A stretch of 52,800 bases of DNA from Selenomonadaceae bacterium (GTDB taxonomy: Bacteria; Bacillota; Negativicutes; Selenomonadales; Selenomonadaceae): the NCBI GenBank assembly GCA_017476005.1, contig JAFVEM010000006.1, positions 1 through 52,800 of the forward strand. The letters run 5' to 3'. The position numbers and the translations under genes were made by a program. Of this stretch, positions 44,166 to 52,756 are shown in pieces. How positions within the stretch are numbered: position 1 is the stretch's first letter; each line of letters opens with the position of its first letter. The notes beneath the pieces were generated by a model that saw only the letters and a program-made list of their open reading frames with translations, did no database searches and had not been told where the DNA came from.

Positions 44166-45319
44166 TTCCCATCCTTCCTAAAAACCAATACATACTGGTG
44201 ATGAATGTTTTCTACATAGGCAAATGGATACCCATAAGGTAACAGGCTTTTATGGTTTTGCAAAAGCACCTTTACGCCCTGTAGTGTAATCACATATCCA
44301 TCGGTGGTAACTTTGTGGTTTAGATGTTGTATTAAATCGCTGTGAAAACTGATAAACTCGGACTTATTCCTGAAATCAGAAACAACTAGGCACATATACT
44401 TCTTGGGACGTAAAAGCCTTCCGCATTCAAGAAATACGTCATCAACAAGAATGTGCAGGAAATCCTCATATTTGTTTATGTTGGCGAGGTCGTTATCATC
44501 ATGGTCTGAATAATTAGTAGCCAAGTTGTTAGCTAATCGTTCTTTTTTTACCTTATGGTCTGCTTTCTTATTGAGTATTGACCAGTAGGGCGGGCTTGTG
44601 ACCATGAAATCAAAATAACAATCTTGCATCTTTTTGAGTTCGTCACGAGTATCACCGAGGATGAAGGTATGCTTGCTTGAAGTACCTACACCGATTTCTA
44701 CTTCGAGCCGCTCTATAGCCAATTTATGCCATCGCTCTTGTAGTTCAATGCTCGTACAGATACGCCCTTCAATTTCACAGGCTTTTGCGGTAGAGCCAAC
44801 TCCGCCAAAAGGGTCTAATACATTCATACCATGCTTGGTGAAGAAAGTAATGAGATGCGAAATGTCTTGAAAAGAAAATGGCGCAGGGTGCTGACGCTCA
44901 ATTTGGGCATGAGGATGTTTGGCACCAAGCCCTTTTTGATAGAAGAAGCTTTTTGTCTCAGGAAGCCATTGCGAACCATTCAAATCATTCAATGTGTTAC
45001 GCTTATCAACCGGTTTATCATCAAAGCTGGGAGATATGTCTCCGTCAGATGCATTTTCCTGTGTGGGGTTTACTATTTTAGAAGCATCTTCTTTTTCGCC
45101 TGAAAACGCATTAAACCTCTTCTGGTAGGGATTTTGTGGTGCTACAATATCGTGGCTATTTTCCCTATATTCTTCTAACTGCTTAACGGGGAATCGCCTC
45201 TGCCCACCAGGTGTCTTAGATGGTTGCAGTATTCCTTGGTCAACCATCCTATATATGGTAGAGACACTAACACCAAGTAACTCAGCAGCTTGTTTAGTGC
45301 CTACTATGCTTTCGGGCAT
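44162..45319 (-). CDS. DNA methyltransferase with N-terminal excisionase-type HTH
   Basis: Residues 1-50 (MPESIVGTKQAAELLGVSVSTIYRMVDQGILQPSKTPGGQRRFPVKQLEEY) are a MerR/excisionase-like winged helix. A linker of about 75 residues is followed by motif I NVLDPFGGVGSTAKACEIEG near 165 and motif IV MVTSPPYWSILNKKA near 240, the SPPY form common in N4-cytosine enzymes. The fused HTH may let it repress its own promoter, which lies 40 bases upstream. It is coupled to the second methyltransferase. The two different methylases suggest an asymmetric or double target. Confidence 0.87.
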   Translation of the reverse strand: MPESIVGTKQAAELLGVSVSTIYRMVDQGILQPSKTPGGQRRFPVKQLEEYRENSHDIVAPQNPYQKRFNAFSGEKEDASKIVNPTQENASDGDISPSFDDKPVDKRNTLNDLNGSQWLPETKSFFYQKGLGAKHPHAQIERQHPAPFSFQDISHLITFFTKHGMNVLDPFGGVGSTAKACEIEGRICTSIELQERWHKLAIERLEVEIGVGTSSKHTFILGDTRDELKKMQDCYFDFMVTSPPYWSILNKKADHKVKKERLANNLATNYSDHDDNDLANINKYEDFLHILVDDVFLECGRLLRPKKYMCLVVSDFRNKSEFISFHSDLIQHLNHKVTTDGYVITLQGVKVLLQNHKSLLPYGYPFAYVENIHHQYVLVFRKDGK

Positions 45320-45357
45320 ATGATTTCCACCTTTCCATGCAAAAATAACCATCATTC

Positions 45358-45386
45358 ATGATAGCATAATCGTCAACACTTGTCAA
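45358..45386 (-). promoter_or_regulatory. promoter of the methyltransferase pair
   Basis: Minus strand: TTGACA, 17 bases, TATCAT, with a second TTGAC overlapping. It lies between the ferredoxin-domain gene and the HTH-methyltransferase, 39 bases from its ATG, so methylases can be made independently of the upstream nuclease genes. Confidence 0.72.
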
Positions 45387-45391
45387 GACTA

Positions 45392-45437
45392 TTCAACATT
45401 TTTATTTCATAGGCTTCAACATTTTTATTTCATAGGC
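45392..45437. repeat. exact 23-bp tandem duplication
   Basis: 45392-45414 and 45415-45437 are identical 23-mers. The second contains the stop and last codons of the ferredoxin-domain gene (EPMK in the protein), the first lies between it and the methyltransferase promoter. Confidence 0.95.
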
Positions 45438-46477
45438 TCCATTATCCCCAGTTTTCGTTTACTCAAGCCGATTTCTGCAACGCCAGTTTCTTTGGACAAT
45501 ATGTTCCTTAAGTCCATATTATCGTAATCAAGGTAGTAGAGGTCGTTCTCAGGCTTTAATGTACATCCATTCCACAAAAGAAACATAAGCCCACCCACAG
45601 TAACAGTGCCAATTTTGATTTTCTCGACAGATTTTATGTCCTTGACTACTTGCCAATAACCCTGTCGTTCGTTTGGTAATTGTAGGCAGATAACCATCGC
45701 TTTATTGTTATTTCTATGAATACCATATCTCGTGTGTAGTACAGCGATATCATCTAAAATCCCACGTACTGCTTCTAATGTATCTCTTCCAAACTCAATT
45801 TCAATAGCACCAAAAGTTCCCGTAGATGACAGATATATGGCATCCATCCGAGTATATACATCGCCTATTCTTCTCATAGAGCATTTACAACCTAATGCTA
45901 TTAAAAGGTTTCGTCCAATAAAATTATGATATTTGCTATCAATGCCTAAAGGCTTTTTGTAAACACGCTCAAATAGGGTGTCGGAGGCATTTAGCAAAAT
46001 ACCCGTGTGTGGTATTTTAATCAGTTGCTTAATTTGACTGAGATGAATATCCTTTACGGAACTATCAGGAATTTTGTTTTTCTCTGTATAACCGGTATTC
46101 GAATTGATATGTACTTCGCCTTGTTCGGAAAAATACATAGCTCCAATAGGGCAACGGCTGACGCAAATACCGCAACTAATACACTTACAAATATCTATTG
46201 TAGGTGCATCAATAACAATATCCCACGAAAGTGCGTCCACAGGGCAGACACCAATCGACTTATCGCAGGGAAATGACGAAACATAATCACATTCGATTTC
46301 TTGTTCGGAAAAACTCATACATCTTGGATTTATGCAACCGAGACAACCTATCTGCGATGTTGAACCATTTTTGAAACGCACTCTTCCGGGCGAACTTTGC
46401 CTTATATCAATAGAGATTGGCATATCATTGATTATAGAAAGTCTTTTTCTATCGACAGATTCCTTAAATATTCGCAC
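45425..46477 (-). CDS. ferredoxin-domain protein with possible nuclease-like C-terminus
   Basis: The GTG start overlaps the nuclease gene stop by 14 bases and has GGAGGGATTG. The 350-residue protein has residues 40-120 with two cluster motifs: CLGCINPRC with a later CDxxxxxGVCPVDAL, and CISCGICVSRCPIGAM, the classic CxxCxxCxxxCP. A 2x[4Fe-4S] fold is therefore expected. From about residue 190, RRIGDVYTRMDAIYLSSTGTFGAIEIEFG has D and ExE spaced like a PD-(D/E)xK core, with E in place of K. This may be a restriction-like domain. I know no standard restriction system with such a subunit. Confidence 0.75.
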   Translation of the reverse strand: MRIFKESVDRKRLSIINDMPISIDIRQSSPGRVRFKNGSTSQIGCLGCINPRCMSFSEQEIECDYVSSFPCDKSIGVCPVDALSWDIVIDAPTIDICKCISCGICVSRCPIGAMYFSEQGEVHINSNTGYTEKNKIPDSSVKDIHLSQIKQLIKIPHTGILLNASDTLFERVYKKPLGIDSKYHNFIGRNLLIALGCKCSMRRIGDVYTRMDAIYLSSTGTFGAIEIEFGRDTLEAVRGILDDIAVLHTRYGIHRNNNKAMVICLQLPNERQGYWQVVKDIKSVEKIKIGTVTVGGLMFLLWNGCTLKPENDLYYLDYDNMDLRNILSKETGVAEIGLSKRKLGIMEPMK

Positions 46478-48179
46478 TTACCAATCCCTCCAATTTGTAA
46501 AGTTTCTCTTTTTCAAACCCTTTTTTATCAATTAATATACTCACAGAAATAGAGAGCAAGGATTTTAAGTCAATTACCCCAATTCTGTAACCGTAGGTTT
46601 CCTTAAAATCTGATATGAGTCTGGTTACTTCAGCTCTGTCATTTGGCATATAGTAACCTACTGCCAAGGTTGATACTTCTGGTGAAGTTGTATGGGTTTT
46701 CCGCGACAAAAGAATTATTTTGTTTTCCAAGGCTTGTCGGATAGCTTTTATCGATAGATGTTGCTCCTCTGTGGGTGATTTTATTTCGATTGGAATGCTT
46801 CTGTTATGATCATCAATGATTGCGTCCCATCTCGCACCGTTATCACCTGGCCTAGAAAATTTGCAATTAAATCCCATAATTTTAAACAAAGTGGCTATCA
46901 AAGGGTAAAAAGTGGTTTGCGTCGCATTTTCATAATTATCAAAAAGAGCATCTACAATCTGAGTGCTATTTTTCCCAGATAACGACATTTCATGAACCAC
47001 TTGCAAGAAATCCGCATCCTCCTTGCCATTTAGTAGCGATGTAGCAACCTCGCTTGGAAGATTTAACGTCCAAATTTGTGTATTGGATAGTGCATCGCGC
47101 TCACTAACAACGCTATTAAATGTATCAATGCAGTATTGTGATGCTGTCCCTTTCCCCATTCTATATCCAAGGGCATATTCAACTTGATTGCGTCTGATAG
47201 TTTGAGCGGGAGAAAATAATAATTCTTTATCACCAATTACATTTTTGCATTGTTTCCTATCTGTTGCTATCAAATCAGATACTGGTGACATATCATAGCC
47301 TGCTCTCATCAGCATTGAATATGTTCCAAGGCGAATCATCGCATATTTAGTATTATCATCCAAATTCATGTACTGATCTAGTCGCAAATCGTACATATTT
47401 TTTATGCTTTCGTAGATTTCAATTCCGTGGTCTGTAATTCTGAGGCATGACATAGTTTTTCCATATAAGGACTTGTTTTGTACAGATTCTACCCAGTTAC
47501 AATTTTTCATAAACGCAATAGGAAGCCTTGTACAATTATCGACGGGAGTTGTTTTCATGTCGAGATTATCAGCCAATTTCTCAAAAGCCTTTTTTAATCT
47601 TTTGTAGTCACCCCTTAAAGAACATATACCTTTTATCATTTTAGCAAATTCGGATTCATCTTCATCGTTAACACTCATAGGTCCTAAGCACAATTCATGC
47701 TTATACATCACTCCGTCCAGTTCGATGAAGGAACGAAGCGCACATTTAAAAAAGCGTACTTTTTCATCATAATGTAGATTATCCGTTAATTGAGTAGGTG
47801 TATTTATGCCAAGCACACATTGCTCATACAGCCTTGAGCAATCCCCTTCAGCCAAGGCAACATGGATGCCTATGTAGGTAAAAACTAACGGATAAGATGA
47901 ATTCTCATCATATGGTGTTACCCAACCAAGCATACGAAAGACTTCGGCATACATCTTGGCGTTCATTTTAGCGGAGTTCATGCTTTCCTGCTCGGTATTG
48001 CTTAAGCGAAGGGCATCTTCACCAGCATATCCATACGCAGTCATCATTTTGCTTTGAGCAAGTACCACCGCCATATCTTCGAGAGTAAAATATGCTTGCT
48101 CAGACAGGGCATTATATAATTGCTTTATTACCTGAATCTGCGTTGAATACTGCGTTCCCGGATTTCTAAATCGAATCAT
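46464..48179 (-). CDS. restriction endonuclease, PD-(D/E)xK type
   Basis: The 571-residue protein has a long helical N-terminal region (NPGTQYSTQIQVIKQLYNALSEQAYFTLEDMAVVLAQS), a possible winged-helix middle, and near residue 455 GARWDAIIDDHNRSIPIEIKSPTEEQHLSIKAIRQALENKIILLSR: an aspartate, then ExK at the expected distance, followed by the QALENKII helix seen in several type II enzymes. Between the XRE controller and the ferredoxin gene, and upstream of two methylases, it is the probable restriction subunit. Recognition site unknown. Confidence 0.78.
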   Translation of the reverse strand: MIRFRNPGTQYSTQIQVIKQLYNALSEQAYFTLEDMAVVLAQSKMMTAYGYAGEDALRLSNTEQESMNSAKMNAKMYAEVFRMLGWVTPYDENSSYPLVFTYIGIHVALAEGDCSRLYEQCVLGINTPTQLTDNLHYDEKVRFFKCALRSFIELDGVMYKHELCLGPMSVNDEDESEFAKMIKGICSLRGDYKRLKKAFEKLADNLDMKTTPVDNCTRLPIAFMKNCNWVESVQNKSLYGKTMSCLRITDHGIEIYESIKNMYDLRLDQYMNLDDNTKYAMIRLGTYSMLMRAGYDMSPVSDLIATDRKQCKNVIGDKELLFSPAQTIRRNQVEYALGYRMGKGTASQYCIDTFNSVVSERDALSNTQIWTLNLPSEVATSLLNGKEDADFLQVVHEMSLSGKNSTQIVDALFDNYENATQTTFYPLIATLFKIMGFNCKFSRPGDNGARWDAIIDDHNRSIPIEIKSPTEEQHLSIKAIRQALENKIILLSRKTHTTSPEVSTLAVGYYMPNDRAEVTRLISDFKETYGYRIGVIDLKSLLSISVSILIDKKGFEKEKLYKLEGLVSANI

Positions 48180-48190
48180 GCAAAATTCAC

Positions 48191-48394
48191 CTAATCCTCC
48201 ACAGTTTCTAAAATATCTTCAATCTTGCACTCAAGGACTGCGCAAATTTTCAGTAGGACATCAGTTGTGATATTTGCTCCCCTGCCAAGTTTGGCGATTG
48301 ATGTCGCACTAATTCCAGCAGCATCTTTCAGCTGCATTTTCGTCATGCCTTTATCTATGAGCAACTTCCACAGTTTGTTGTAACTTATCCGCAT
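48191..48394 (-). CDS. Cro/CI-type controller (C protein-like)
   Basis: The 67-residue protein is a single helix-turn-helix domain: LWKLLIDKGMTKMQLKDAAGISATSIAKLGRGANITTDVLLKICAVLECKIEDIL. Size and place, just before a restriction gene, fit a controller that delays nuclease expression. The gap to the upstream ATPase gene is only 12 bases, so it also belongs to that transcript. GAGGGGGCGG precedes the ATG. Confidence 0.85.
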   Translation of the reverse strand: MRISYNKLWKLLIDKGMTKMQLKDAAGISATSIAKLGRGANITTDVLLKICAVLECKIEDILETVED

Positions 48395-48406
48395 TTGACC
48401 GCCCCC

Positions 48407-50734
48407 TCAATTTATGCCCATCATCATGTTGTAGTGCTGCTCTTGCTCCATGTATTTGAATATCATCTGGAAGGTAGCGCGGCATTGAGCAGAATCGATA
48501 CATCCATCGACATAATGCAAGCCATCATTGACAACGGTGGAATTAACAGTCATGTAGGACAGCATAGCGGATGCTAAGTCAAATTTTGTATAATCTTCCT
48601 CTCCGTTTTCGTTATGAGTGAAAGCGTCCTTGTTCTTCTCCAATATCCTCTGCCGCAGGTCTTTGCCTTCGTAACCGCACAGCTGCAGAAAATAATATTC
48701 CAAGATGCGACGAGCGACATTCATCAATGGTGTGCCGCTGTCAACTTCCTTATACTCGTCCCATAAAGCGGCGTAGGAGTTTTTCACGGGATTTACATTC
48801 ATCATGTCGCTGGGGCTTTTGGGATTCTGAGCCTCACACAAGTCGACGGATGACTTTTTGTCCCGTTTTTTCACCAAATAAAATGATACAAATTCGTAAT
48901 TGTTCACATAGGAATATGATATTTCCCTGTGAAAATATGCATTATGTGTGAGAATAAAAATTTGCTTGATAAAATTTCCCGTGACTTCAGGATTACGGTT
49001 ATTGGCATTGTTTCGGCAAACCTCAATCATTTTTCTGACTTGCGTACCCACCATAAAAAGCGTACCGCTGTCCATACTGGACACGGGGTCATCAATAACC
49101 ACGATTTTCTCGCGCATATCGGCTTCTTCGCTTTTACTGCCAAACACCGTCTGCTGGAAGTATAGGAAAGCAAGAAAATTTTTCTCTCCTTCGCTAAGAT
49201 TTTCTGCAACTTCACCCGTGTCTGGGCGTATAACCTCATAATTCCTTGCCAGAGTAGGCAAAAAGGTTTCCGTTACGCCATCGGGACGAACCACTTCCTC
49301 ACGCTTGGGGCGAATCTCGAACCCTTGGAATCCCGAATCTTTCAGTAATGCATTGATGTTATTCATCGCAGACTCGGTTTCGACGGTTTGGCTGTTCAGA
49401 GAGCGAAGTTCATCCTTCAAGTTTTTTATCAGTTTCTTATCCTTATCGATGAGTGCTTTTTGTTTGTTTATTTCCTTGATAATGCTTGCCGATTGTTTTT
49501 CATGAGCCTTTGCCGTATCCTGCACAATGAACGCCAAATACTCAAACACTTGCTTTTTACACTCAGCTTTTTTGGCATCCTTTTCCTTTACGAGTGCGTT
49601 GTTGGCAGTTATCAGTTCGTTGAATTCTTTTATGATGTCGGCTAACTCTTGCAGAGTGGGAGCAATCGGTGCAAGTGACATGATGTCTGACGGCTTGGAT
49701 ATTTTTTCACTAATTTTACCTATGTTCTCCGCTATAATTCCTTTGGTGGCGGCAACTTTATCGTTGTATAGTTTGACATCAATAGCCGGATACACTTCTG
49801 TGGGAATGGAGAGTAATGATAAAATTTCATCGGCTTTGGCTCGATAGGATTTTTGGAAACTACTCAGCTTTTGCATATTTATCTGATACTGCTTGTCGAA
49901 ACTTGCGGCGAAAAATTCCTCAAAATCCTTTGGGAGAGGTTGAGAACAATACGGGCATTTACCGTCGGTTTTGGCATGATACTCGGAGTGTCCTTCCTGC
50001 ACCCATTCTATTGAACCAATATCCTTCATAAATTGGGCAAAAGGTGTATTTGCGGTATTTACAATGGCAAGCGATAGCAATTCCATATCGGATAGGTTAT
50101 CCAATGCGGAAACATCATCTATCACATTAAACGGAGGGTAAGCCTTTGAATCGCTAGAATACAGCGAATCATAGGTGCGTTTTAGTTTATCTGCATCGTG
50201 CGCTACAGGAGAGTAACTGCGTAAAGTTTCGGCGAATTTTTTCTTGGAACTTTTTAGTCCCGATTGGGTATGGTTAAATCGGTAGCGATCTTTTTCGGTT
50301 TTGTTCCAACAGGCTGCGTAGAAGTCATTGTCTGCGTGGCTTTTTTCTTTTTCCCGCTTTTCCTGTTCTTTGACAGCAACGGCAATACGCTTTCGAGCGT
50401 CATTTTGCTCGGCTATTTTCCCGTCAATTTGTTTCTGAATATTGGCATTAACCTCGTTTATGGTGAACACGCCGGGCAAGCTGTGATAGCTTTGTATATT
50501 GGCGTTTATATAATCTTGATCGAACACCAATGGCAAATAATCGTCTTTTGTTTTCCCTGCGGCATAGGATATTCCTATGCCCTTTTTTATTGCTCTGGCG
50601 ATAGTGGTTTTGCCGGTGCCGTTATTTCCGAAGAAAAAATTCACATATGTAGGATAGACGGGTTTGTTGTCAGCCATAAAGACGACTGGATTAAGCTCAA
50701 TTTCCGTTATCTCGCAGGAAAGTTTTTCAGACAT
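48407..50734 (-). CDS. RloC/PrrC-like AAA ATPase, putative anticodon nuclease
   Basis: The 775-residue protein starts MSEKLSCEITEIELNP behind TTGGAGGTAACA. It has Walker A FFGNNGTGKTTIARAI near residue 35, a coiled coil with the zinc-hook motif KCPYCSQPLP near 265, the signature NLSEGEKNFLAFLYFQQTVFG near 510, and Walker B KIVVIDDPVSSMD near 545. The C-terminus has VARRILEYYFLQLCG near 685 and NDGLHYVDG near 750, which could supply the R-E-H residues of PrrC/RloC tRNA nucleases. Length and hook fit RloC. These proteins cut tRNA when a linked restriction system is disabled by phage. Nuclease activity is inferred. Confidence 0.72.
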   Translation of the reverse strand: MSEKLSCEITEIELNPVVFMADNKPVYPTYVNFFFGNNGTGKTTIARAIKKGIGISYAAGKTKDDYLPLVFDQDYINANIQSYHSLPGVFTINEVNANIQKQIDGKIAEQNDARKRIAVAVKEQEKREKEKSHADNDFYAACWNKTEKDRYRFNHTQSGLKSSKKKFAETLRSYSPVAHDADKLKRTYDSLYSSDSKAYPPFNVIDDVSALDNLSDMELLSLAIVNTANTPFAQFMKDIGSIEWVQEGHSEYHAKTDGKCPYCSQPLPKDFEEFFAASFDKQYQINMQKLSSFQKSYRAKADEILSLLSIPTEVYPAIDVKLYNDKVAATKGIIAENIGKISEKISKPSDIMSLAPIAPTLQELADIIKEFNELITANNALVKEKDAKKAECKKQVFEYLAFIVQDTAKAHEKQSASIIKEINKQKALIDKDKKLIKNLKDELRSLNSQTVETESAMNNINALLKDSGFQGFEIRPKREEVVRPDGVTETFLPTLARNYEVIRPDTGEVAENLSEGEKNFLAFLYFQQTVFGSKSEEADMREKIVVIDDPVSSMDSGTLFMVGTQVRKMIEVCRNNANNRNPEVTGNFIKQIFILTHNAYFHREISYSYVNNYEFVSFYLVKKRDKKSSVDLCEAQNPKSPSDMMNVNPVKNSYAALWDEYKEVDSGTPLMNVARRILEYYFLQLCGYEGKDLRQRILEKNKDAFTHNENGEEDYTKFDLASAMLSYMTVNSTVVNDGLHYVDGCIDSAQCRATFQMIFKYMEQEQHYNMMMGIN

Positions 50735-50765
50735 TGTTACCTCCAAACTCTAAATATAAATACGT

Positions 50766-51098
50766 TCAAGGAGCCAACACATCAAAAAGGAAAGAACCGA
50801 TAGCTTCTACATATTCTCGACAATTTTCCGGGCAATATTCCTTAATTTCCTCCCAAGCACTCTTTCCTGCCATTCCTGCCGCAGTGTATTTTGCGTTACA
50901 AATATAATTTTGAATTCTTTCATATGTTTCGGGGGACAAATCAAGTACATATGTAAGCTCCGATTCTATGCTGTCATATATAGGAGCATCGTTTCCGTAT
51001 ATCGGAGTGTGGTTATGATAAATTTCGCCATGAGAGGCTCGATAGTTATTGAATCTGCGTACCAACTCCTGCGGATTCATAAGCGTTGACACATTCAT
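50766..51098 (-). CDS. hypothetical partner protein of the RloC-like operon
   Basis: The 110-residue protein (MNVSTLMNPQELVRRFNNYRASHGEIYHNHTPIYGNDAPIYDSIESELTYVLDLSPETYERIQNYICNAKY...) is soluble and mainly helical after residue 45. I do not recognise it. It lies 9 bases after the preceding gene stop and 31 before the ATPase start, so it is co-transcribed. The ribosome site AAAGGGG is very close to the ATG; an in-frame ATG at 51080 is an alternative. Confidence 0.6.
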   Translation of the reverse strand: MNVSTLMNPQELVRRFNNYRASHGEIYHNHTPIYGNDAPIYDSIESELTYVLDLSPETYERIQNYICNAKYTAAGMAGKSAWEEIKEYCPENCREYVEAIGSFLFDVLAP

Positions 51099-51107
51099 AC
51101 CCCTTTC

Positions 51108-51749
51108 TCATAGAGGAATGGGAACATTTTCTATTTCCGCAACCTTAAAAGCCTCGAAAAGATTTACTTTGTGTACCGTCCATTCGCTTGTATTGAGATC
51201 GGTAATGGCGCAATCCATATTTAGGTCAAAATAGATGGAAGATTTTTCATCGCACATTTTATGCTGGGGGATTGGCGCAAGCGGACAAAAAGCAATCTTT
51301 ATATCTCTCCCAACATCCTTGATTAGCTTGATGTAGCAATAAATCGCCCATTGTTTCAAATCGGTTACGCCGTTTTTCTCTGTGTTTTCCATACAAACTA
51401 TGGCGGGAATTGTCTTTAAAATTTCTTTCCCTTCATCGCGTAATGACGAACATCGTTCATAAATTTCAGGAGGAACTTTACCGGGGAGCAACGCTCTATT
51501 TTTACTCACATTAACAACATTGTTCTTAAAAATGGCGTCATCGAGGGTAACGATAAGCTGATAGTATTCCTTGCTGAAAGATTGAACGGCAATCATCTTC
51601 TCTGTATTGTCGGTCGAATCGTTTCCATAAAAGTAGTTGAAATTCACTACGCCGCCATCTTGGTTATTGACGTTAAAGTTATTTTTGCCCGTCATATTAT
51701 TTGAGCCTACGTGATGCATTGGCGAAACCGTCGCTAAAGATTTGTCCAT
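51108..51749 (-). CDS. Asn-rich-headed partner protein of the RloC-like operon
   Basis: From the ATG at 51749 (behind GGTGGAG) the 213-residue protein begins with an asparagine/glycine-rich segment (GSNNMTGKNNFNVNNQDGG, VVNFNYFYGND) followed by a globular region with NVSKNRALLPGKVPPEIYERCSSL, TIPAIVCMENTEK and a C-terminal STYW-like TSEWTVHKVNLFEAFKVAEIENVPIPL. The rich segment echoes the end of the next gene. This looks like a component that accompanies ABC-type ATPases in conflict systems, but the role is unknown. A TTG two codons upstream overlaps the previous stop. Confidence 0.62.
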   Translation of the reverse strand: MDKSLATVSPMHHVGSNNMTGKNNFNVNNQDGGVVNFNYFYGNDSTDNTEKMIAVQSFSKEYYQLIVTLDDAIFKNNVVNVSKNRALLPGKVPPEIYERCSSLRDEGKEILKTIPAIVCMENTEKNGVTDLKQWAIYCYIKLIKDVGRDIKIAFCPLAPIPQHKMCDEKSSIYFDLNMDCAITDLNTSEWTVHKVNLFEAFKVAEIENVPIPL

Positions 51750-51751
51750 CT

Positions 51752-52294
51752 TCAATCTCCACCAAAGTTAAAGTTCATCGTTCCGTGATTTGTCAAATTG
51801 AGATTATTTTCGCCGTTCATGATTACATTGTTTTGCTGTTGGACGAGCGTCAATGACTCCTTCTGACATTCCTGCGTTGTTTTCTCGGCATAATCTGTGG
51901 TTTTACTGCCTTGTGTCTTTCTTTTCTCTCCAGCGGCATCATAAATTATATTGGCAAAGAACTCGGCAATCTCCTCAAGGGCGTTATGCGGAGAAATCCC
52001 TTCAATATGTTCGCCAAAAATATCGCATAGTTTCTGAATAGATTGGTCTGGAAATTGTTTCAGATATTCTTCAAATTCTGTTGGCTCTACATATATGGAT
52101 ATTTCCTTAGCCAACGCAGTAATTTCCGATTTGCCGTTATAGTAAGCTTTATATGAGCTTGCCGATTTTCCATCCAAGATTTCCGTGCCATCTTCGTTGA
52201 TAATGGCATCGAGTATTGTGCGGGCAAATTCATGGGTATTTGCTCCGTTGCCAATGACTGTGCGAAGCTTTTGAGCAAATTCGCTGAATTTCAT
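51752..52294 (-). CDS. first gene of the RloC-like operon, Asn-rich tail
   Basis: The 180-residue protein starts MKFSEFAQKLRTVIGNGANTHEFARTILDAI behind GAAAGGAAGC. It has a helical N-terminal domain with DGKSASSYKAYYNGKSEITALAKEI and FPDQSIQKLCDIFGEHIEGISPHNALEEIAEFF, then a charged linker and an asparagine-rich end (NNVIMNGENNLNLTNHGTMN). The tail resembles the head of the next protein, as if one ancestral protein had been split or both tails pair. It probably begins the minus-strand train that runs to 43344. Confidence 0.62.
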   Translation of the reverse strand: MKFSEFAQKLRTVIGNGANTHEFARTILDAIINEDGTEILDGKSASSYKAYYNGKSEITALAKEISIYVEPTEFEEYLKQFPDQSIQKLCDIFGEHIEGISPHNALEEIAEFFANIIYDAAGEKRKTQGSKTTDYAEKTTQECQKESLTLVQQQNNVIMNGENNLNLTNHGTMNFNFGGD

Positions 52295-52756
52295 GGTAGC
52301 TTCCTTTCTACCGTAGGCTACCGAAGCCTACCGTGGCGTACCCATATCTACCGCCTCCGTTTGCTATTATTAGGGTGTCGAAAAGAACGACGGACACATT
52401 CCAAACAATAACACGGGTCAGTACCAGCTGACCAACGAAAGGAGGAACTTGCAACATTATATCACACTGCGGTGTGAATTACTACACTTTCTGTAAAAAT
52501 TTTTATGTATTTATCTTGTAAAATTCTGCAAATGCAGATATTTACTCCGTAGACAATCAATCTCAATGTCCGAATAGCGCTTAAGGACGGCGGGAAGCAT
52601 ACAAGTCCATCGAACGGCTACACCTGCCGTTTCCGACAGGAAGATGCTCCCACCGTGGTAGCGTGCGCCCTTTTTCGGACAACGATGCCCGTGGTCATCT
52701 GCGACCACGGGCTTTTTGCTTTCCTGCCGTTTGGACGGAAAGGAAGGCAAAATCAA
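52295..52756. other. gene-free control region with repeats
   Basis: No coding frame is convincing; the long minus frame at 52511-52756 has no ribosome site. CTACCG occurs four times between 52307 and 52360, and TAGGCT-accg-AAGCCTA forms an inverted repeat next to the operon start. TCACAC-TGCG-GTGTGA (52462-52477) is a second palindrome. A terminator lies at 52687-52717. Confidence 0.55.
52687..52717 (+). terminator. strong intrinsic terminator
   Basis: GCCCGTGGTC, six-base loop, GACCACGGGC, then TTTTT. It ends a plus-strand transcript entering from the control region. Confidence 0.85.

Noticed and set aside
52511..52756. 81-codon minus-strand frame
   Set aside because: No ribosome site, and it covers a clear plus-strand terminator; composition is not coding-like.
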